Origin: VXPQ01 sp965248175
GTDB taxonomy: Bacteria; Bacteroidota; Rhodothermia; Rhodothermales; VXPQ01
DNA length: 64,000 bases
Direction: 5' to 3'
Assembly (NCBI GenBank): GCA_965248175.1
Contig: OZ252093.1
Coordinates: 620,001-684,000, forward strand
Part shown: positions 35,715 to 44,701 of the stretch, one piece after another
Numbering within the stretch: position 1 is the first letter of the stretch
Layout of the letters: every line of letters begins with the position of its first letter
The notes under the pieces: model-generated
What the model saw: the letters and a program-made list of their open reading frames with translations, nothing else
Database searches by the model: none
What the model was told of the DNA's origin: nothing
Made by a program: the position numbers and the translations under genes

Positions 35715-37418
35715 ATGCCCGACCAGCCATCCCATGAAACGAACAGGTACAGCCGCCTGATCACGCAGCCCCTTACGCGCGGCATTTCACAGGCCATGCT
35801 GTACGCCACCGGGCTCACGGAAGAGGATATGAACAAGCCGCAGGTCGGCATCGTGTCCAACTGGTGGGAGGGCAACCCCTGCAACATGCACCTCGACAAG
35901 CTGGCTGCGCAGGTGCGCGAGGCGGTCGTCGCATCCGGTCTGGTAGGACTGCGGTTCAACACCATCGGGGTGTCCGACGGCATCAGCATGGGCACCGATG
36001 GCATGAGCTTCTCGCTCCAGTCCCGCGATCTCATCGCCGATTCGATCGAAACCGTGATGCGGGCCCAATGGTACGACGCCATAGTCGCCATTCCGGGCTG
36101 CGACAAGAATATGCCCGGCTGCATCATGGCGCTGGGCCGGCTGAACCGGCCGGGTATCGTGGTCTACGGCGGCACGATCCTTCCCGGGCGCACGTTTCTG
36201 CGGGGCGGGGAGCAAAAGCGCGACATCATCTCCGCCGCACAGTCCTACGGCGAATACCTTGCCGGCACGATCACCGACGAGGAGCGCAAAACCATCGTCC
36301 GGCACTCGTGTCCTGGTGCAGGCGCATGCGGGGGTATGTACACGGCGAACACGATGGGCTGCGCCATCGAGGCGCTGGGCATGTCGCTCCCCTATTCTTC
36401 CTCCACGCCCGCCGTATACGACCAGAAAATGGACGAATGCCGCCGGGCGGGCGAGGCCGTGGGCGAGTTGCTCCGGCAGAACCTCAAGCCCCGCGACATC
36501 ATGACGCGGCAGGCTTTCGAGAACGCGATGGTGGTCGTGATGGCGCTGGGAGGCTCGACGAATGCCGTCCTGCATCTCATTGCGATGGCTCGCGCCTCGG
36601 AGATCGACCTGTGCATGGACGATTTTCAGCGGGTAAGCGACCGCGTGCCGTACCTCGCGGACCTGAAGCCCAGCGGCCAATACGTGATGGCGGACCTGCA
36701 CGAGATCGGGGGCACGCCCGCTGTCATGAAGTACCTGCTCGAGGAGGGCTACCTCGACGGCTCCTGCATGACGGTAACGGGCAAAACGCTTGCGGAGAAC
36801 CTCGAACCCCTGCCGGGTCTCGCCGAGGGACAGGACCTCGTGCATTCCCTCGAAAAGCCCCTGAAGAAAACCGGGCACCTGACCATTCTCTACGGGAATC
36901 TGGCGCCGGAGGGAGCCGTAGCCAAGATAACGGGCAAGGAAGGCACGTATTTCAAGGGCCCGGCCCGGGTGTTCGACGCCGAGGAGGACATGCTGGAAGG
37001 GCTGAAAGCGGGCCGGATCCGGAAGGGCGACATCGTCATCATCAGGTATGAAGGGCCAAAGGGCGGCCCCGGCATGCCGGAAATGCTCACGCCCACGTCT
37101 GCCATCATAGGCGCCGGTCTCGGCAAGGATGTCGCACTACTGACCGACGGGCGCTTCAGCGGAGGATCGCACGGATTCATCATCGGGCATGTGTGCCCGG
37201 AAGCCCAGGAAGGCGGCCCCATCGCCCTCGTGCAGGACGGCGACATCGTGACCATCGACGCCGAGCAGCGCACCATCGACATGGATGTCTGCGAGGACGA
37301 GTTGGCCCACAGGAGAGAAAACTGGTCCGCGCCCGCTTTCAAGGCCACGCGAGGCACCCTCTACAAATACATCAAGTGCGTACAGCCTGCCAGCCTCGGC
37401 TGCGTGACGGACGAGTGA
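35715..37418 (+). CDS. ilvD: Dihydroxy-acid dehydratase
   Basis: A 567-residue Fe-S enzyme that dehydrates 2,3-dihydroxy-isovalerate and 2,3-dihydroxy-3-methylvalerate in valine, leucine and isoleucine synthesis. The cluster cysteines are present: C56 in NPCN, C129 in GCDKNMPG and C205 in GAGACGG. Three ligands at these places are characteristic of the oxygen-tolerant [2Fe-2S] type. Further signatures include RHSCPGAGACGGMYTANTMG, and near the end LTDGRFSGGSHGFIIGHVCPEA. It is a full-length single gene; other ilv genes are not adjacent. Confidence 0.95.
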   Translation: MPDQPSHETNRYSRLITQPLTRGISQAMLYATGLTEEDMNKPQVGIVSNWWEGNPCNMHLDKLAAQVREAVVASGLVGLRFNTIGVSDGISMGTDGMSFSLQSRDLIADSIETVMRAQWYDAIVAIPGCDKNMPGCIMALGRLNRPGIVVYGGTILPGRTFLRGGEQKRDIISAAQSYGEYLAGTITDEERKTIVRHSCPGAGACGGMYTANTMGCAIEALGMSLPYSSSTPAVYDQKMDECRRAGEAVGELLRQNLKPRDIMTRQAFENAMVVVMALGGSTNAVLHLIAMARASEIDLCMDDFQRVSDRVPYLADLKPSGQYVMADLHEIGGTPAVMKYLLEEGYLDGSCMTVTGKTLAENLEPLPGLAEGQDLVHSLEKPLKKTGHLTILYGNLAPEGAVAKITGKEGTYFKGPARVFDAEEDMLEGLKAGRIRKGDIVIIRYEGPKGGPGMPEMLTPTSAIIGAGLGKDVALLTDGRFSGGSHGFIIGHVCPEAQEGGPIALVQDGDIVTIDAEQRTIDMDVCEDELAHRRENWSAPAFKATRGTLYKYIKCVQPASLGCVTDE

Positions 37419-37492
37419 GGAAACAGAGAAATGCAAAGAAATTTCCTCACAAAGAAGGAACAGAGAGACAAAAAGTGATGTTTTCTTTTTAA

Positions 37493-37535
37493 TGTGCAAC
37501 GTTGTACACTATTTGTGCATACATTGTATTACAAT
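37493..37535. promoter_or_regulatory. Two palindromes upstream of relB-yafQ, probable autoregulatory operator
   Basis: TGTGCAAC-GTTGTACA (37493-37508) is a 16-bp near-perfect palindrome (7 of 8 pairs), and ATTGTA-T-TACAAT (37523-37535) is a perfect one. Their centres are 28-29 bp apart and they share the TTGTA core. They lie 66-108 bp upstream of the relB start. RelB-type RHH antitoxins repress their own operons by binding such repeats, so this is a reasonable operator; no exact -10/-35 pair is claimed. Confidence 0.5.
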
Positions 37536-37600
37536 CGTGCTCCGGAACGAGGGCCATATCCGCTCCGAATCGACAAAGTTACAAGCCACGCAGGAACGCA

Positions 37601-37888
37601 ATGCCAGCCACTGCCGCCATTCCCAAAACGACTACCGTATCCGCCCGAATAGACGAAGCCACCAAAGAAAACGCCATGCGCGTTTTCGAACAACTTGGCT
37701 TGACGGCATCTCAAGCTATCATATTGTTCTACAAACAGGTTGAACTGCGTCAGGGCCTACCCTTTTCGGTCGAGTTGCCCAAAATTCCCAACAAGGAGAC
37801 CATGGAGGCAATCCGGGAAGCAGAGAACCCGGAGGCCCTCTGTAGTTTCGAAACACCGGAGGCGCTCTTTGAGGAGTTGGATATTTGA
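37601..37888 (+). CDS. relB: RelB/DinJ-family antitoxin
   Basis: 95 residues from the ATG at 37601. The N-terminal half is the RelB/DinJ ribbon-helix-helix: TTTVSARIDEATKENAMRVF, then EQLGLTASQAIILFYKQV. The C-terminal half (ELPKIPNKETMEAIREAENPEAL...) is the extended toxin-binding tail. A longer frame back to 37502 overlaps the palindromic operator and is not needed. Its TGA overlaps the ATG of yafQ by one base. It would neutralise the YafQ toxin and repress the operon. Confidence 0.9.
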   Translation: MPATAAIPKTTTVSARIDEATKENAMRVFEQLGLTASQAIILFYKQVELRQGLPFSVELPKIPNKETMEAIREAENPEALCSFETPEALFEELDI

Positions 37889-38160
37889 TGAAACCGATCC
37901 GGCGGACCAGTCAATTCAAAAAGGACATCCGCCTCGTACAAAAACGAGGATACGATCTCGATAAGCTGAAAAGGGTGATCGAGAAGCTTGCCCGCGACGA
38001 GCCCCTTGAAGAGCAATACGAAGATCACGCACTACGCGGAACGTTCAAGGGAATGCGAGACTGCCATATAAAACCGAACTGGCTTCTCATATACAAAAAC
38101 ACCTCCGACGAACTGGTGCTTGTTCGGACAGGCACACACTCCGATCTGTTCAGGAAGTGA
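37888..38160 (+). CDS. yafQ: YafQ-family mRNA interferase toxin
   Basis: 90 residues from the ATG at 37888, overlapping the relB stop. YafQ is a RelE-fold ribosome-dependent endoribonuclease. The family track is clear: HALRGTFKGMRDCHIKPNW, then LLIYK and RTGTHSDLF. Active-site equivalents of E. coli YafQ are present at H47, D58, H60, H84 and F88, but the position of E. coli D67 is N64 (PNW in place of PDW). This may lower toxicity or be a tolerated variant. Confidence 0.9.
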   Translation: MKPIRRTSQFKKDIRLVQKRGYDLDKLKRVIEKLARDEPLEEQYEDHALRGTFKGMRDCHIKPNWLLIYKNTSDELVLVRTGTHSDLFRK

Positions 38161-38187
38161 ATTCCCTACGATGCCCGCTGCTGGTCA

Positions 38188-39066
38188 TCACTCTCCCAGC
38201 ACCCCCTGGATCCGCATCCAGTCCTCGAGGCGATCGGGCCAGGTAGAAAGCACCGGATCGGCGGGCGCCAAGCCAACGCCGTGGGGACCGGACAGGTAGA
38301 TGTGCAATTCGGCGGGTACGCCCGCCTCGCGCAGCGCAAGGTAATACGCCGTGCTGTTCTCCACCGGCACCGCGGCATCGTCGCCTGTATGAAACAGAAA
38401 AGCCGGCGGCGTATCGGCGGTTACCCGTTTCTCGTTCGAAAGCTGTTCCGCCAGATCGGGATCGTAATCTTCCCCCAGCAGATGGAAACGGGACCCATTG
38501 TGCGTGAAGGGATCCGTCATGGTAATGACCGGATACGCAAGAATTGAAAAGTCCGGCCGGGCAGCGTGGCGTTCGAGGGGATCCGCCGCATCGGGTACGC
38601 CCGGTGCAGCATGCGTGGAGGTCGTCGCCGCAAGGTGCCCGCCCGCCGAGAAACCCCAGATACCTATGCGCGACGGATCGACACCGAGCCCGTCGGCATG
38701 CGCCCGAACGTACCGCATCGCCCGCTGCGCGTCCATGAGCGGCGACGGATGGCCGTAGCGAGGTCCGAGGCGGTATTTCAGAACAAAGGCCGCAACCCCG
38801 CGCTCGTTGAGCCATTCGGCAACCTGCCTGCCTTCATGGCCCATCGCCAGATGGGCGTACCCGCCGCCGGGGCACACGACCACCGCAGCTCCGTTCGCGG
38901 CGGACGCTTCGGGGAGGTAGATTGTGAGCGTCGGGGTGTCTTGCGCTTCTTCACCCACCGCGCCGGGAGCACCCTCAGGCCACAACTCGATGGTGTCCTG
39001 CGCCATACCGGATTGTGCTGCCCATAAGCCGGTCAGCATGACAAAAAGGAGCATCCGGTCTTTCAT
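38188..39066 (-). CDS. Exported alpha/beta-hydrolase (esterase/acetyl-esterase type)
   Basis: 292 residues. A signal peptide (about 1-22, SGMAQ) precedes an alpha/beta hydrolase fold with the oxyanion region CPGGGYAHLA (65-74), nucleophile elbow GFSAGG (Ser140), the acid near HTGDDAAVP and the catalytic His in SGPHGVGL. This matches the BD-FAE/acetyl xylan esterase-like group that often removes acyl groups from polysaccharides or other esters; the substrate is not known. It overlaps folA by 4 nt and is the last gene in the thyA-MBL-folA cluster. Confidence 0.88.
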   Translation of the reverse strand: MKDRMLLFVMLTGLWAAQSGMAQDTIELWPEGAPGAVGEEAQDTPTLTIYLPEASAANGAAVVVCPGGGYAHLAMGHEGRQVAEWLNERGVAAFVLKYRLGPRYGHPSPLMDAQRAMRYVRAHADGLGVDPSRIGIWGFSAGGHLAATTSTHAAPGVPDAADPLERHAARPDFSILAYPVITMTDPFTHNGSRFHLLGEDYDPDLAEQLSNEKRVTADTPPAFLFHTGDDAAVPVENSTAYYLALREAGVPAELHIYLSGPHGVGLAPADPVLSTWPDRLEDWMRIQGVLGE

Positions 39067-39602
39067 GGGGTGACCCCCTGCGGGGCGTGCATGCGTTCAC
39101 AGGTCACGAAACGAAACCCGTCGCGGCGATCTTCCCCGGTCTTCCTGAACACGGTTCCGATCAGGTGTTCGTATCGGGGAAAATAGGTATCTCCCTGATG
39201 ATCCCCTTCCACGATGGTTAGTTCCCACCGATCCGCGCGTTCAAGAAATTGTTCGTAGATGGTTGCGCCGCCGCCGATGAAGACGCGCGGCGCCGCCTGC
39301 GCAGCAGCCAGCGCGGCCTCGGGGTCGGGGAAGGTCTCGATGTCCGGATATCCCTCGATTTTGCCCCCGGAAGTTACGATCAGCAAGCGCCGGTCGGGCA
39401 GCGGCCCGCCGAACTCTTTTACAAGCGATTCGAAGGTGCGCCGGCCCATGATCATGGGATAACCCGAGGTCAATCGTTTGAACCGCTTCAGGTCTTCGGA
39501 CAGATGCCAGGGCAACCGATCCCCCTGGCCGATGACCCGGTTCGTCTCCGCCACGGCAGCAATGAGTACGATTTCCGCTCCGGTGCGGCGCTTATCGGTC
39601 AT
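39063..39602 (-). CDS. folA: Dihydrofolate reductase
   Basis: A 179-residue NADPH-dependent enzyme that reduces dihydrofolate to tetrahydrofolate, recycling the dihydrofolate made by ThyA. It shows the family start IVLIAAVAETNRVIGQGDRLPWHLSEDLKRFK, the NADPH segment YPMIMGRRTFESL and FIGGGATIYEQFL. Its N-terminus is a little longer than E. coli FolA. Its association with thyA two genes upstream is the classical pairing. Confidence 0.95.
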   Translation of the reverse strand: MTDKRRTGAEIVLIAAVAETNRVIGQGDRLPWHLSEDLKRFKRLTSGYPMIMGRRTFESLVKEFGGPLPDRRLLIVTSGGKIEGYPDIETFPDPEAALAAAQAAPRVFIGGGATIYEQFLERADRWELTIVEGDHQGDTYFPRYEHLIGTVFRKTGEDRRDGFRFVTCERMHAPQGVTP

Positions 39603-39658
39603 GGTTGCAGGGCGCTATGGGGTTGCGGTCCGTCGCACACAGGGAAGCCGGGCCTGAT

Positions 39659-40501
39659 TCATTCGGTCAGGTCGCGGTGCAGTGTGGCAATCCAGCGCTC
39701 GGTGGAAATGAAACCGTCGCCCCACGAAGCCCATTCGTCGCCCACGCCCGCCGCCTGTAACTCCTCAAGGCTTTGGCCCGCTTCGACCCCCGCAGCGACG
39801 ACGGCCCGGGTTTCCTCGACCATGCGTAGATAGGTCTCGAGGTCGGACGGCGCAGCGATAGGGCCATGGCCCGGGATGATGCTGGTTTCAGCGTCGACTT
39901 GCGCCAATACCGCGCGGCCCGCCGCAACGATCCCCTCGACGGCGCCGCCGCTGTCTATATCGACGTAGGGAAAGCGCTGGTTGAAGAAGGTATCGCCCAT
40001 ATGGACGACATTGGAGCCGGTGAAGAAAATGAGCGCGTCCCCGTCGGTATGGGCATGGGGAACATGCAGCACCTTGACTTCCTCGCCGTTGAAGTGGATG
40101 GAGAGGGCATTGTCGAAGGTGATCACCGGCAAGGCTGCGGGCGAAGCCGGGGGAGTGCCCTGCTCGCTCATCAGCCGGGCACGGACATTGTGGTGGGCGA
40201 TGATCGGGGTTTCGACGCCGAACACCTCGTTGCCGCCGGTGTGGTCGCCGTGAAAATGGGTATTGAGGAGGAATTTGAGCTCGCCTTCGCCGAGACCCTC
40301 AAGTTGGGCGCGGATCTGGTCGGCCAGCGGGGCGAATTTGTCGTCGACCATCAGGAAGCCGTCCGCACCGGTAGAGACACCGATATTGCCGCCCTGACCA
40401 CTGATCATGTGGATCGACCCGGCGACAGGAGAAACCTCAAGGTCCTGGGCGGCGGCGGGCAGGGCCGCAAACAACATCGCAAAGAGCAGTGATCGGGTCA
40501 T
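39659..40501 (-). CDS. Exported MBL-fold metallo-hydrolase
   Basis: 280 residues from the ATG at 40501 (MTRSLLFAML...), which gives a clean signal peptide ending AAAQ at about residue 19; the longer frame to 40870 has no sense as protein. The metallo-beta-lactamase motif HFHGDH is at 82-87 and further ligands lie in VPHAHTDGD, HMGDTFF and IIPGHGP. This resembles the periplasmic MBL/SoxH- or QPR-type hydrolases rather than true class B beta-lactamases. Substrate unknown. It lies between thyA and folA, but no folate role is suggested by the sequence. Confidence 0.85.
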   Translation of the reverse strand: MTRSLLFAMLFAALPAAAQDLEVSPVAGSIHMISGQGGNIGVSTGADGFLMVDDKFAPLADQIRAQLEGLGEGELKFLLNTHFHGDHTGGNEVFGVETPIIAHHNVRARLMSEQGTPPASPAALPVITFDNALSIHFNGEEVKVLHVPHAHTDGDALIFFTGSNVVHMGDTFFNQRFPYVDIDSGGAVEGIVAAGRAVLAQVDAETSIIPGHGPIAAPSDLETYLRMVEETRAVVAAGVEAGQSLEELQAAGVGDEWASWGDGFISTERWIATLHRDLTE

Positions 40502-40647
40502 GGCAGTTCCTCGTGCGGTGGGGGAAAGGCAGTGGGGAGGCAGTGGGGGAAAGCCGGAGTATCGGGCCCCTCCTTGCCTCGGCAGCGAGAGCCTTTGGAT
40601 GGCAACGGGAGAACGGGAGGAGGGGTTCCGGGATGCACCCTCCCCCC

Positions 40648-41442
40648 TCACACCGCAATCGGCGCCCGGATGTGCGCATGGGGATAGTAATCCACGATCT
40701 CGAAATCCTCGTACGCGTACTCGTAGATCGAGGGCGGCTTCCGGTGGATGACGAGACGCGGCAGGGCCCCCGGTTCGCGCTGGAGTTGCTCCCGGACCTG
40801 ATCCAGGTGGTTCCGGTAAATGTGGCAATCTCCGCCGGTCCATACGAATTCCCCCGGCTTCAGGTCGCACTGCTCGGCGAACATGTGCGTCAGGATCGCA
40901 TAGGACGCGATATTGAAAGGCAGGCCCAGAAAACTGTCCACGCTCCGCTGGTAGAGTTGGCAGGATAATCGCCCGCCAGCCACATAGAACTGGAAGAGCA
41001 CGTGACAGGGCGGCAGAGCCATGTGTTCCAGTTCGTCCACCTTCCAGGCGCTGACAAGGTGACGGCGGGAATCGGGATTTTCCCGCAGGCTTCGCAGCAC
41101 CGCGTCGATCTGGTCATGGATGCTTCCGTTGTCCCCTTCCCAGCGGCGCCACTGCTTCCCGTAAACCGGGCCGAGGTCGCCGTCCTCGTCGGCCCATTCG
41201 TCCCAGATCGTAACGCCATGCTCGTTCAGGTATCGGACATTCGTGTCCCCGTTCAGAAACCAGAATAACTCATGGAAAATGCTGCGCAGGTGCAGCTTCT
41301 TGGTGGTCAGCAGGGGAAATCCCTGCGCCAGATCGAAGCGCATCTGGTATCCGAAGGTGCTGATCGTGCCCGTGCCCGTACGATCGTCCTTTCGAACGCC
41401 GTGATCCAGAATGTGCTGGAGATAATCGAGGTACTGGCGCAT
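40648..41442 (-). CDS. thyA: Thymidylate synthase
   Basis: A 264-residue enzyme, the same length as E. coli ThyA, that methylates dUMP to dTMP using methylene-tetrahydrofolate. The catalytic cysteine is C146 in LPPCHVLFQF; RTGTGT, WDEWADEDGDLGPVYGKQWR and QRSVDSFLGLPFNIASYA are all present. The frame is open further upstream to 41604, but the ATG at 41442 (MRQYLDYLQ) is the family start. The dihydrofolate it releases is recycled by FolA encoded in the same cluster. Confidence 0.96.
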   Translation of the reverse strand: MRQYLDYLQHILDHGVRKDDRTGTGTISTFGYQMRFDLAQGFPLLTTKKLHLRSIFHELFWFLNGDTNVRYLNEHGVTIWDEWADEDGDLGPVYGKQWRRWEGDNGSIHDQIDAVLRSLRENPDSRRHLVSAWKVDELEHMALPPCHVLFQFYVAGGRLSCQLYQRSVDSFLGLPFNIASYAILTHMFAEQCDLKPGEFVWTGGDCHIYRNHLDQVREQLQREPGALPRLVIHRKPPSIYEYAYEDFEIVDYYPHAHIRAPIAV

Positions 41443-41962
41443 CGGGGAGTGATGGACCAGGGGTTGGAGGTTGGAGCTTGTGTGTCGGGTGGTGTGCGGA
41501 ATCCGGGCAGCGAAAATCCGCAAGACATTCTCGTTTGCAGACCCGAAATATCCACCCGTACATCGCCCCGCGACGCGGCACGGCCCCAATCTGCAAGCCG
41601 ACATGAGAATATCGGGATCTGGTGTGTAAGTTATGGAATCCGCCGCGTATTGTCACCATGAAGCAGTGATGACTTTTCCACAATCAAGGCTTTCTGTAAC
41701 ATGATTTCCTTGAGAAACAGCAGTCGAGAACGACTAAGCGGGCGTGCCGGGGAACAGGCAACGGAAGCAAGCAATGACAAGGGCGGCCCTGAAAAATTGC
41801 CTTGACGGGGAACGCCACCGTGCGCATATTGGCCAAGGCCCGCGCAAGGAAGACGCGCAGGGAAACTTCCCGGCGCAAACGAGTTTCTACGGAGCCCGGC
41901 GCCAACGATATACCCGGCAGGGCCCCGACGCCGACTGATTTTTTCCCTTACCTGACCACACC
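41443..41962. other. Gene-free interval upstream of thyA
   Basis: About 520 bp between the divergent thyA and the 86-residue hypothetical gene. Several short frames exist on both strands, but none shows protein-like composition or a recognisable motif. It presumably contains the promoters of both genes; none is clear enough to mark. Confidence 0.5.
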
Positions 41963-42223
41963 ATGGATCCCAACCTGCACCAGAAACAGGCCATCAATCA
42001 CTTGAACAAGGTGCTGGAATACGCCTCGTTCGTCGCCGAGGACGGTCAGGCGACGGTGCATCTGACACCGGAGGACTGGCAAGTCGTCGCCGATGCGCTG
42101 TTCAAGATGGACACACCCTCGGAGATGATCCCGGACGGAATCAAAAAATACCGCATCACGAACGAGTACCGCACCATCCAGCTCGACACGGACGACTGCC
42201 TGATCGATGTGGAGATGATCTGA
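41963..42223 (+). CDS. Small conserved-looking hypothetical protein
   Basis: 86 residues, highly charged and soluble: MDPNLHQKQAINHLNKVLEY begins an amphipathic helix, followed by a mixed region and an acidic end (DTDDCLIDVEMI). No family is recognised. Codon use is like that of the neighbours and the composition is protein-like, so it is probably real. It stands alone before korA, with a 551-bp gap. Confidence 0.5.
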   Translation: MDPNLHQKQAINHLNKVLEYASFVAEDGQATVHLTPEDWQVVADALFKMDTPSEMIPDGIKKYRITNEYRTIQLDTDDCLIDVEMI

Positions 42224-42774
42224 TTCGCGACTTCACCGAAAATCCGGATACCGGCACGCACCGTGTTTTCTGCGTAGCGGCAATCCGTAGGATAACCCCT
42301 GCCAATAACGGATATATCTATTTCCCCAAAGGACCCCTCCGGCGCCACACGCTGCAAAAAGCTTGATCCGCAGGCCCTGCGCCAGCCCCGTAAGCCGGAT
42401 GCCTCCCCCGAAGAGGCCCCGGAAACATTGCGATAACATTTTTCTCGAAAAAATCGACTTTATCCGTTTCCCGGCGTACCTTCTATGTCAAGCCGCTTTC
42501 GAAACCAAACCGCATAGCGGCTATACGTTATTGCTCGAACATCCCCGCAACGCCGCCAAGTACCGGTCCCGGTCTGCTTTTTGATGGTTTCGGCCTGCCA
42601 TATTGAACATGCCGCCTCGTCGGGCGTTGCACGTTTTTTATACTGTCTGATCCGCAACCGCAACTGGCCTTCCCCGAGCTGACGCTACCCTGGAGCGCGT
42701 CCATCGATTCGATCTTCGCCCGTAATCAGGTTGCACCTTCGTCCCGGAAACCCCTTTGTCAAGACACCTGCACC
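42224..42774. other. Gene-free interval upstream of korA
   Basis: About 550 bp with no convincing gene, RNA or repeat. A stop-free frame of ~47 codons right after the 86-residue gene lacks a usable start and is not called. Several A/T-rich blocks (for example around 42575-42585 and 42630-42645) could hold the korAB promoter. Confidence 0.5.
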
Positions 42775-44652
42775 ATGGGAGTCAACACGCAGGAAAAGAC
42801 TGTCCAGAAAATTCCTGAAGCCACCATTCTGTTCGCCGGTGACTCCGGCGATGGGATGCAGTTGACCGGTGGTCAGTTTACGCTGGCCAGTGCGTACGCC
42901 CGGAACGATCTGGCGACGCTGCCGGATTTCCCTGCGGAGATTCGCGCCCCGGCGGGCACGACTTACGGAGTCAGTGGCTTCCAGTTGCACTTCGGGTCGG
43001 TAAACGTGCGTACGCCGGGCGACGAGGTGGATGTGCTGGTGGCCATGAACCCGGCGGCGCTCAAGGTGAGCGTCGACCGCGTGCGCAAGGGCGGTACGCT
43101 CATCGTCAATGTGGACTCCTTCGGAAAGAGGGACCTCGATCTGGCAGGATACGGCCAGAATCCACTGGAAGACGATTCGCTGAAGGCATTCCGTGTGGTC
43201 CGGATTCCGCTGACGACCCTGACGCACGAGGCGCTGAGCGACACCAGCCTCGACAAAAAGACGATGGACCGGTGCAAGAATATGTTTGCGCTCGGCCTCG
43301 CCTTGTGGATGTATTCCATGCCGATCAAACCGGCGCTTGAATGGTTGGGCAAGAAATTCGCCCGCAAGCCGGAGATTCTGTCGGCAAACCAGCGGGTGCT
43401 GAAAAAAGGCAGCCACTACGGGGAAACGGTAGAAGAATTCGCGGTCCGCTATGAAGTGCGTCCGGCCAGGCTCAAGCCGGGCAAGTACCGGGCGATTATC
43501 GGCACGGAAGCACTGGCCATGGGCCTGATCGCGGCGAGCCGGAAGTGTGGGCTGCCCATTTTCTACGGATCGTATCCGATTACGCCCGCCTCGGAAATCC
43601 TGCACGAACTCAGCCGCCACAAGAATTTCGGGGTGAAGACCTTCCAGGCCGAGGACGAGATTGCCGCGGCCGGTGCAGCGCTCGGCGCAAGTTTCGGAGG
43701 CAACCTCGGCATTACGGCAACGAGCGGCCCGGGTCTGGCGCTGAAAAGTGAAACGATCGCCCTGGCCGTCATGGCGGAATTGCCGCTGGTTATCGTGAAC
43801 ATGCAGCGGGGCGGCCCTTCCACCGGCCTTCCCACGAAAACCGAACAGGCTGACCTGTTGCAGGCCATCTTCGGACGCAACGGCGAGGCGCCCTTGCCGA
43901 TCGTCGCCCCGGGAACGCCGGGCGACTGTTTCTATGCCGCGTACGAGGCGTGCCGCATTGCGGTCAAGTACATGACCCCGGTCATTCTTCTCTCGGACGG
44001 TTACCTCGGCACGGGCTCCGAGCCCTGGCTCATTCCGAACGTGGACGATCTGGAGAATTTCGAGCCGTCTTTCGCCTCGGCGCCGAACCGGACCGTGGAC
44101 GGCGAAGACGTTTTCCTGCCCTATATACGGGACGAGAAGACACTGGCGCGGCCCTGGGCCAAACCGGGAACGGCGGGCCTCGAACACCGCCTCGGCGGGC
44201 TGGAAAAAGAGCACGAAACGGGCAATGTCTCGTACGAGCCGGAGAACCACGAGTACATGGTGAAACTGCGCGCCGAAAAGGTGCAGCGCGTCGCGCAGGA
44301 CATTCCGCCGCTGGAAGTGTTCGGCGAACAGGAAGGGGATCTGCTGGTTGTCGGCTGGGGATCGACGCAGGGCGCGATCGAGTCCGCCGTGGACACCTGT
44401 GTGTCGCGCGGCCTCCGGGTCGGCGCAACGCATCTTCGGCACATTGTGCCGTTGCCGAACGATCTGGGTAAAATACTCAGCCGATACGAGCACGTGCTGG
44501 TGCCTGAGTTGAACAACGGCCAGTTGATCCGGCTGTTGCGCGATCAGTTCCTGCTGCCCATCGCCCCGCTCCAGAAAATCAAAGGGATGCCTTTCAAGGT
44601 GCGCGAGATCGAGGAGAAGATTTGCGACATCCTCGGAATATCCGCCGCATGA
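42775..44652 (+). CDS. korA: 2-oxoacid:ferredoxin oxidoreductase, fused gamma-alpha subunit
   Basis: 625 residues. The N-terminal gamma domain (about 15-195; FAGDSGDGMQLTGG) is fused to the alpha domain, which has YPITPASEILHEL near 264, TATSGPGLALKSE and NMQRGGPSTGLPTKTEQADL. With KorB it oxidises 2-oxoglutarate (or a related 2-oxoacid) and CoA to an acyl-CoA and CO2 while reducing ferredoxin. The gamma-alpha fusion plus a separate beta subunit is the KorAB type common in Bacteroidota and Actinobacteria. It replaces or backs up the NAD-linked 2-oxoglutarate dehydrogenase. KorB follows 49 bp later. Confidence 0.93.
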   Translation: MGVNTQEKTVQKIPEATILFAGDSGDGMQLTGGQFTLASAYARNDLATLPDFPAEIRAPAGTTYGVSGFQLHFGSVNVRTPGDEVDVLVAMNPAALKVSVDRVRKGGTLIVNVDSFGKRDLDLAGYGQNPLEDDSLKAFRVVRIPLTTLTHEALSDTSLDKKTMDRCKNMFALGLALWMYSMPIKPALEWLGKKFARKPEILSANQRVLKKGSHYGETVEEFAVRYEVRPARLKPGKYRAIIGTEALAMGLIAASRKCGLPIFYGSYPITPASEILHELSRHKNFGVKTFQAEDEIAAAGAALGASFGGNLGITATSGPGLALKSETIALAVMAELPLVIVNMQRGGPSTGLPTKTEQADLLQAIFGRNGEAPLPIVAPGTPGDCFYAAYEACRIAVKYMTPVILLSDGYLGTGSEPWLIPNVDDLENFEPSFASAPNRTVDGEDVFLPYIRDEKTLARPWAKPGTAGLEHRLGGLEKEHETGNVSYEPENHEYMVKLRAEKVQRVAQDIPPLEVFGEQEGDLLVVGWGSTQGAIESAVDTCVSRGLRVGATHLRHIVPLPNDLGKILSRYEHVLVPELNNGQLIRLLRDQFLLPIAPLQKIKGMPFKVREIEEKICDILGISAA

Positions 44653-44701
44653 GGCCCCGCCACTACAATCCGCACGGGAGCAGCGACGCTCCCCGTCCGT
44701 C

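Noticed and set aside
40502..40870. N-terminal extension of the MBL-fold hydrolase
   Set aside because: Overlaps thyA antisense and lacks sense; the internal start gives a clean signal peptide.
42225..42362. Stop-free ~45-codon frame (IRDFTENPDTGTHRVF...) after the 86-aa gene
   Set aside because: No usable start codon and no family signal; not enough to call a gene or a frameshifted extension.
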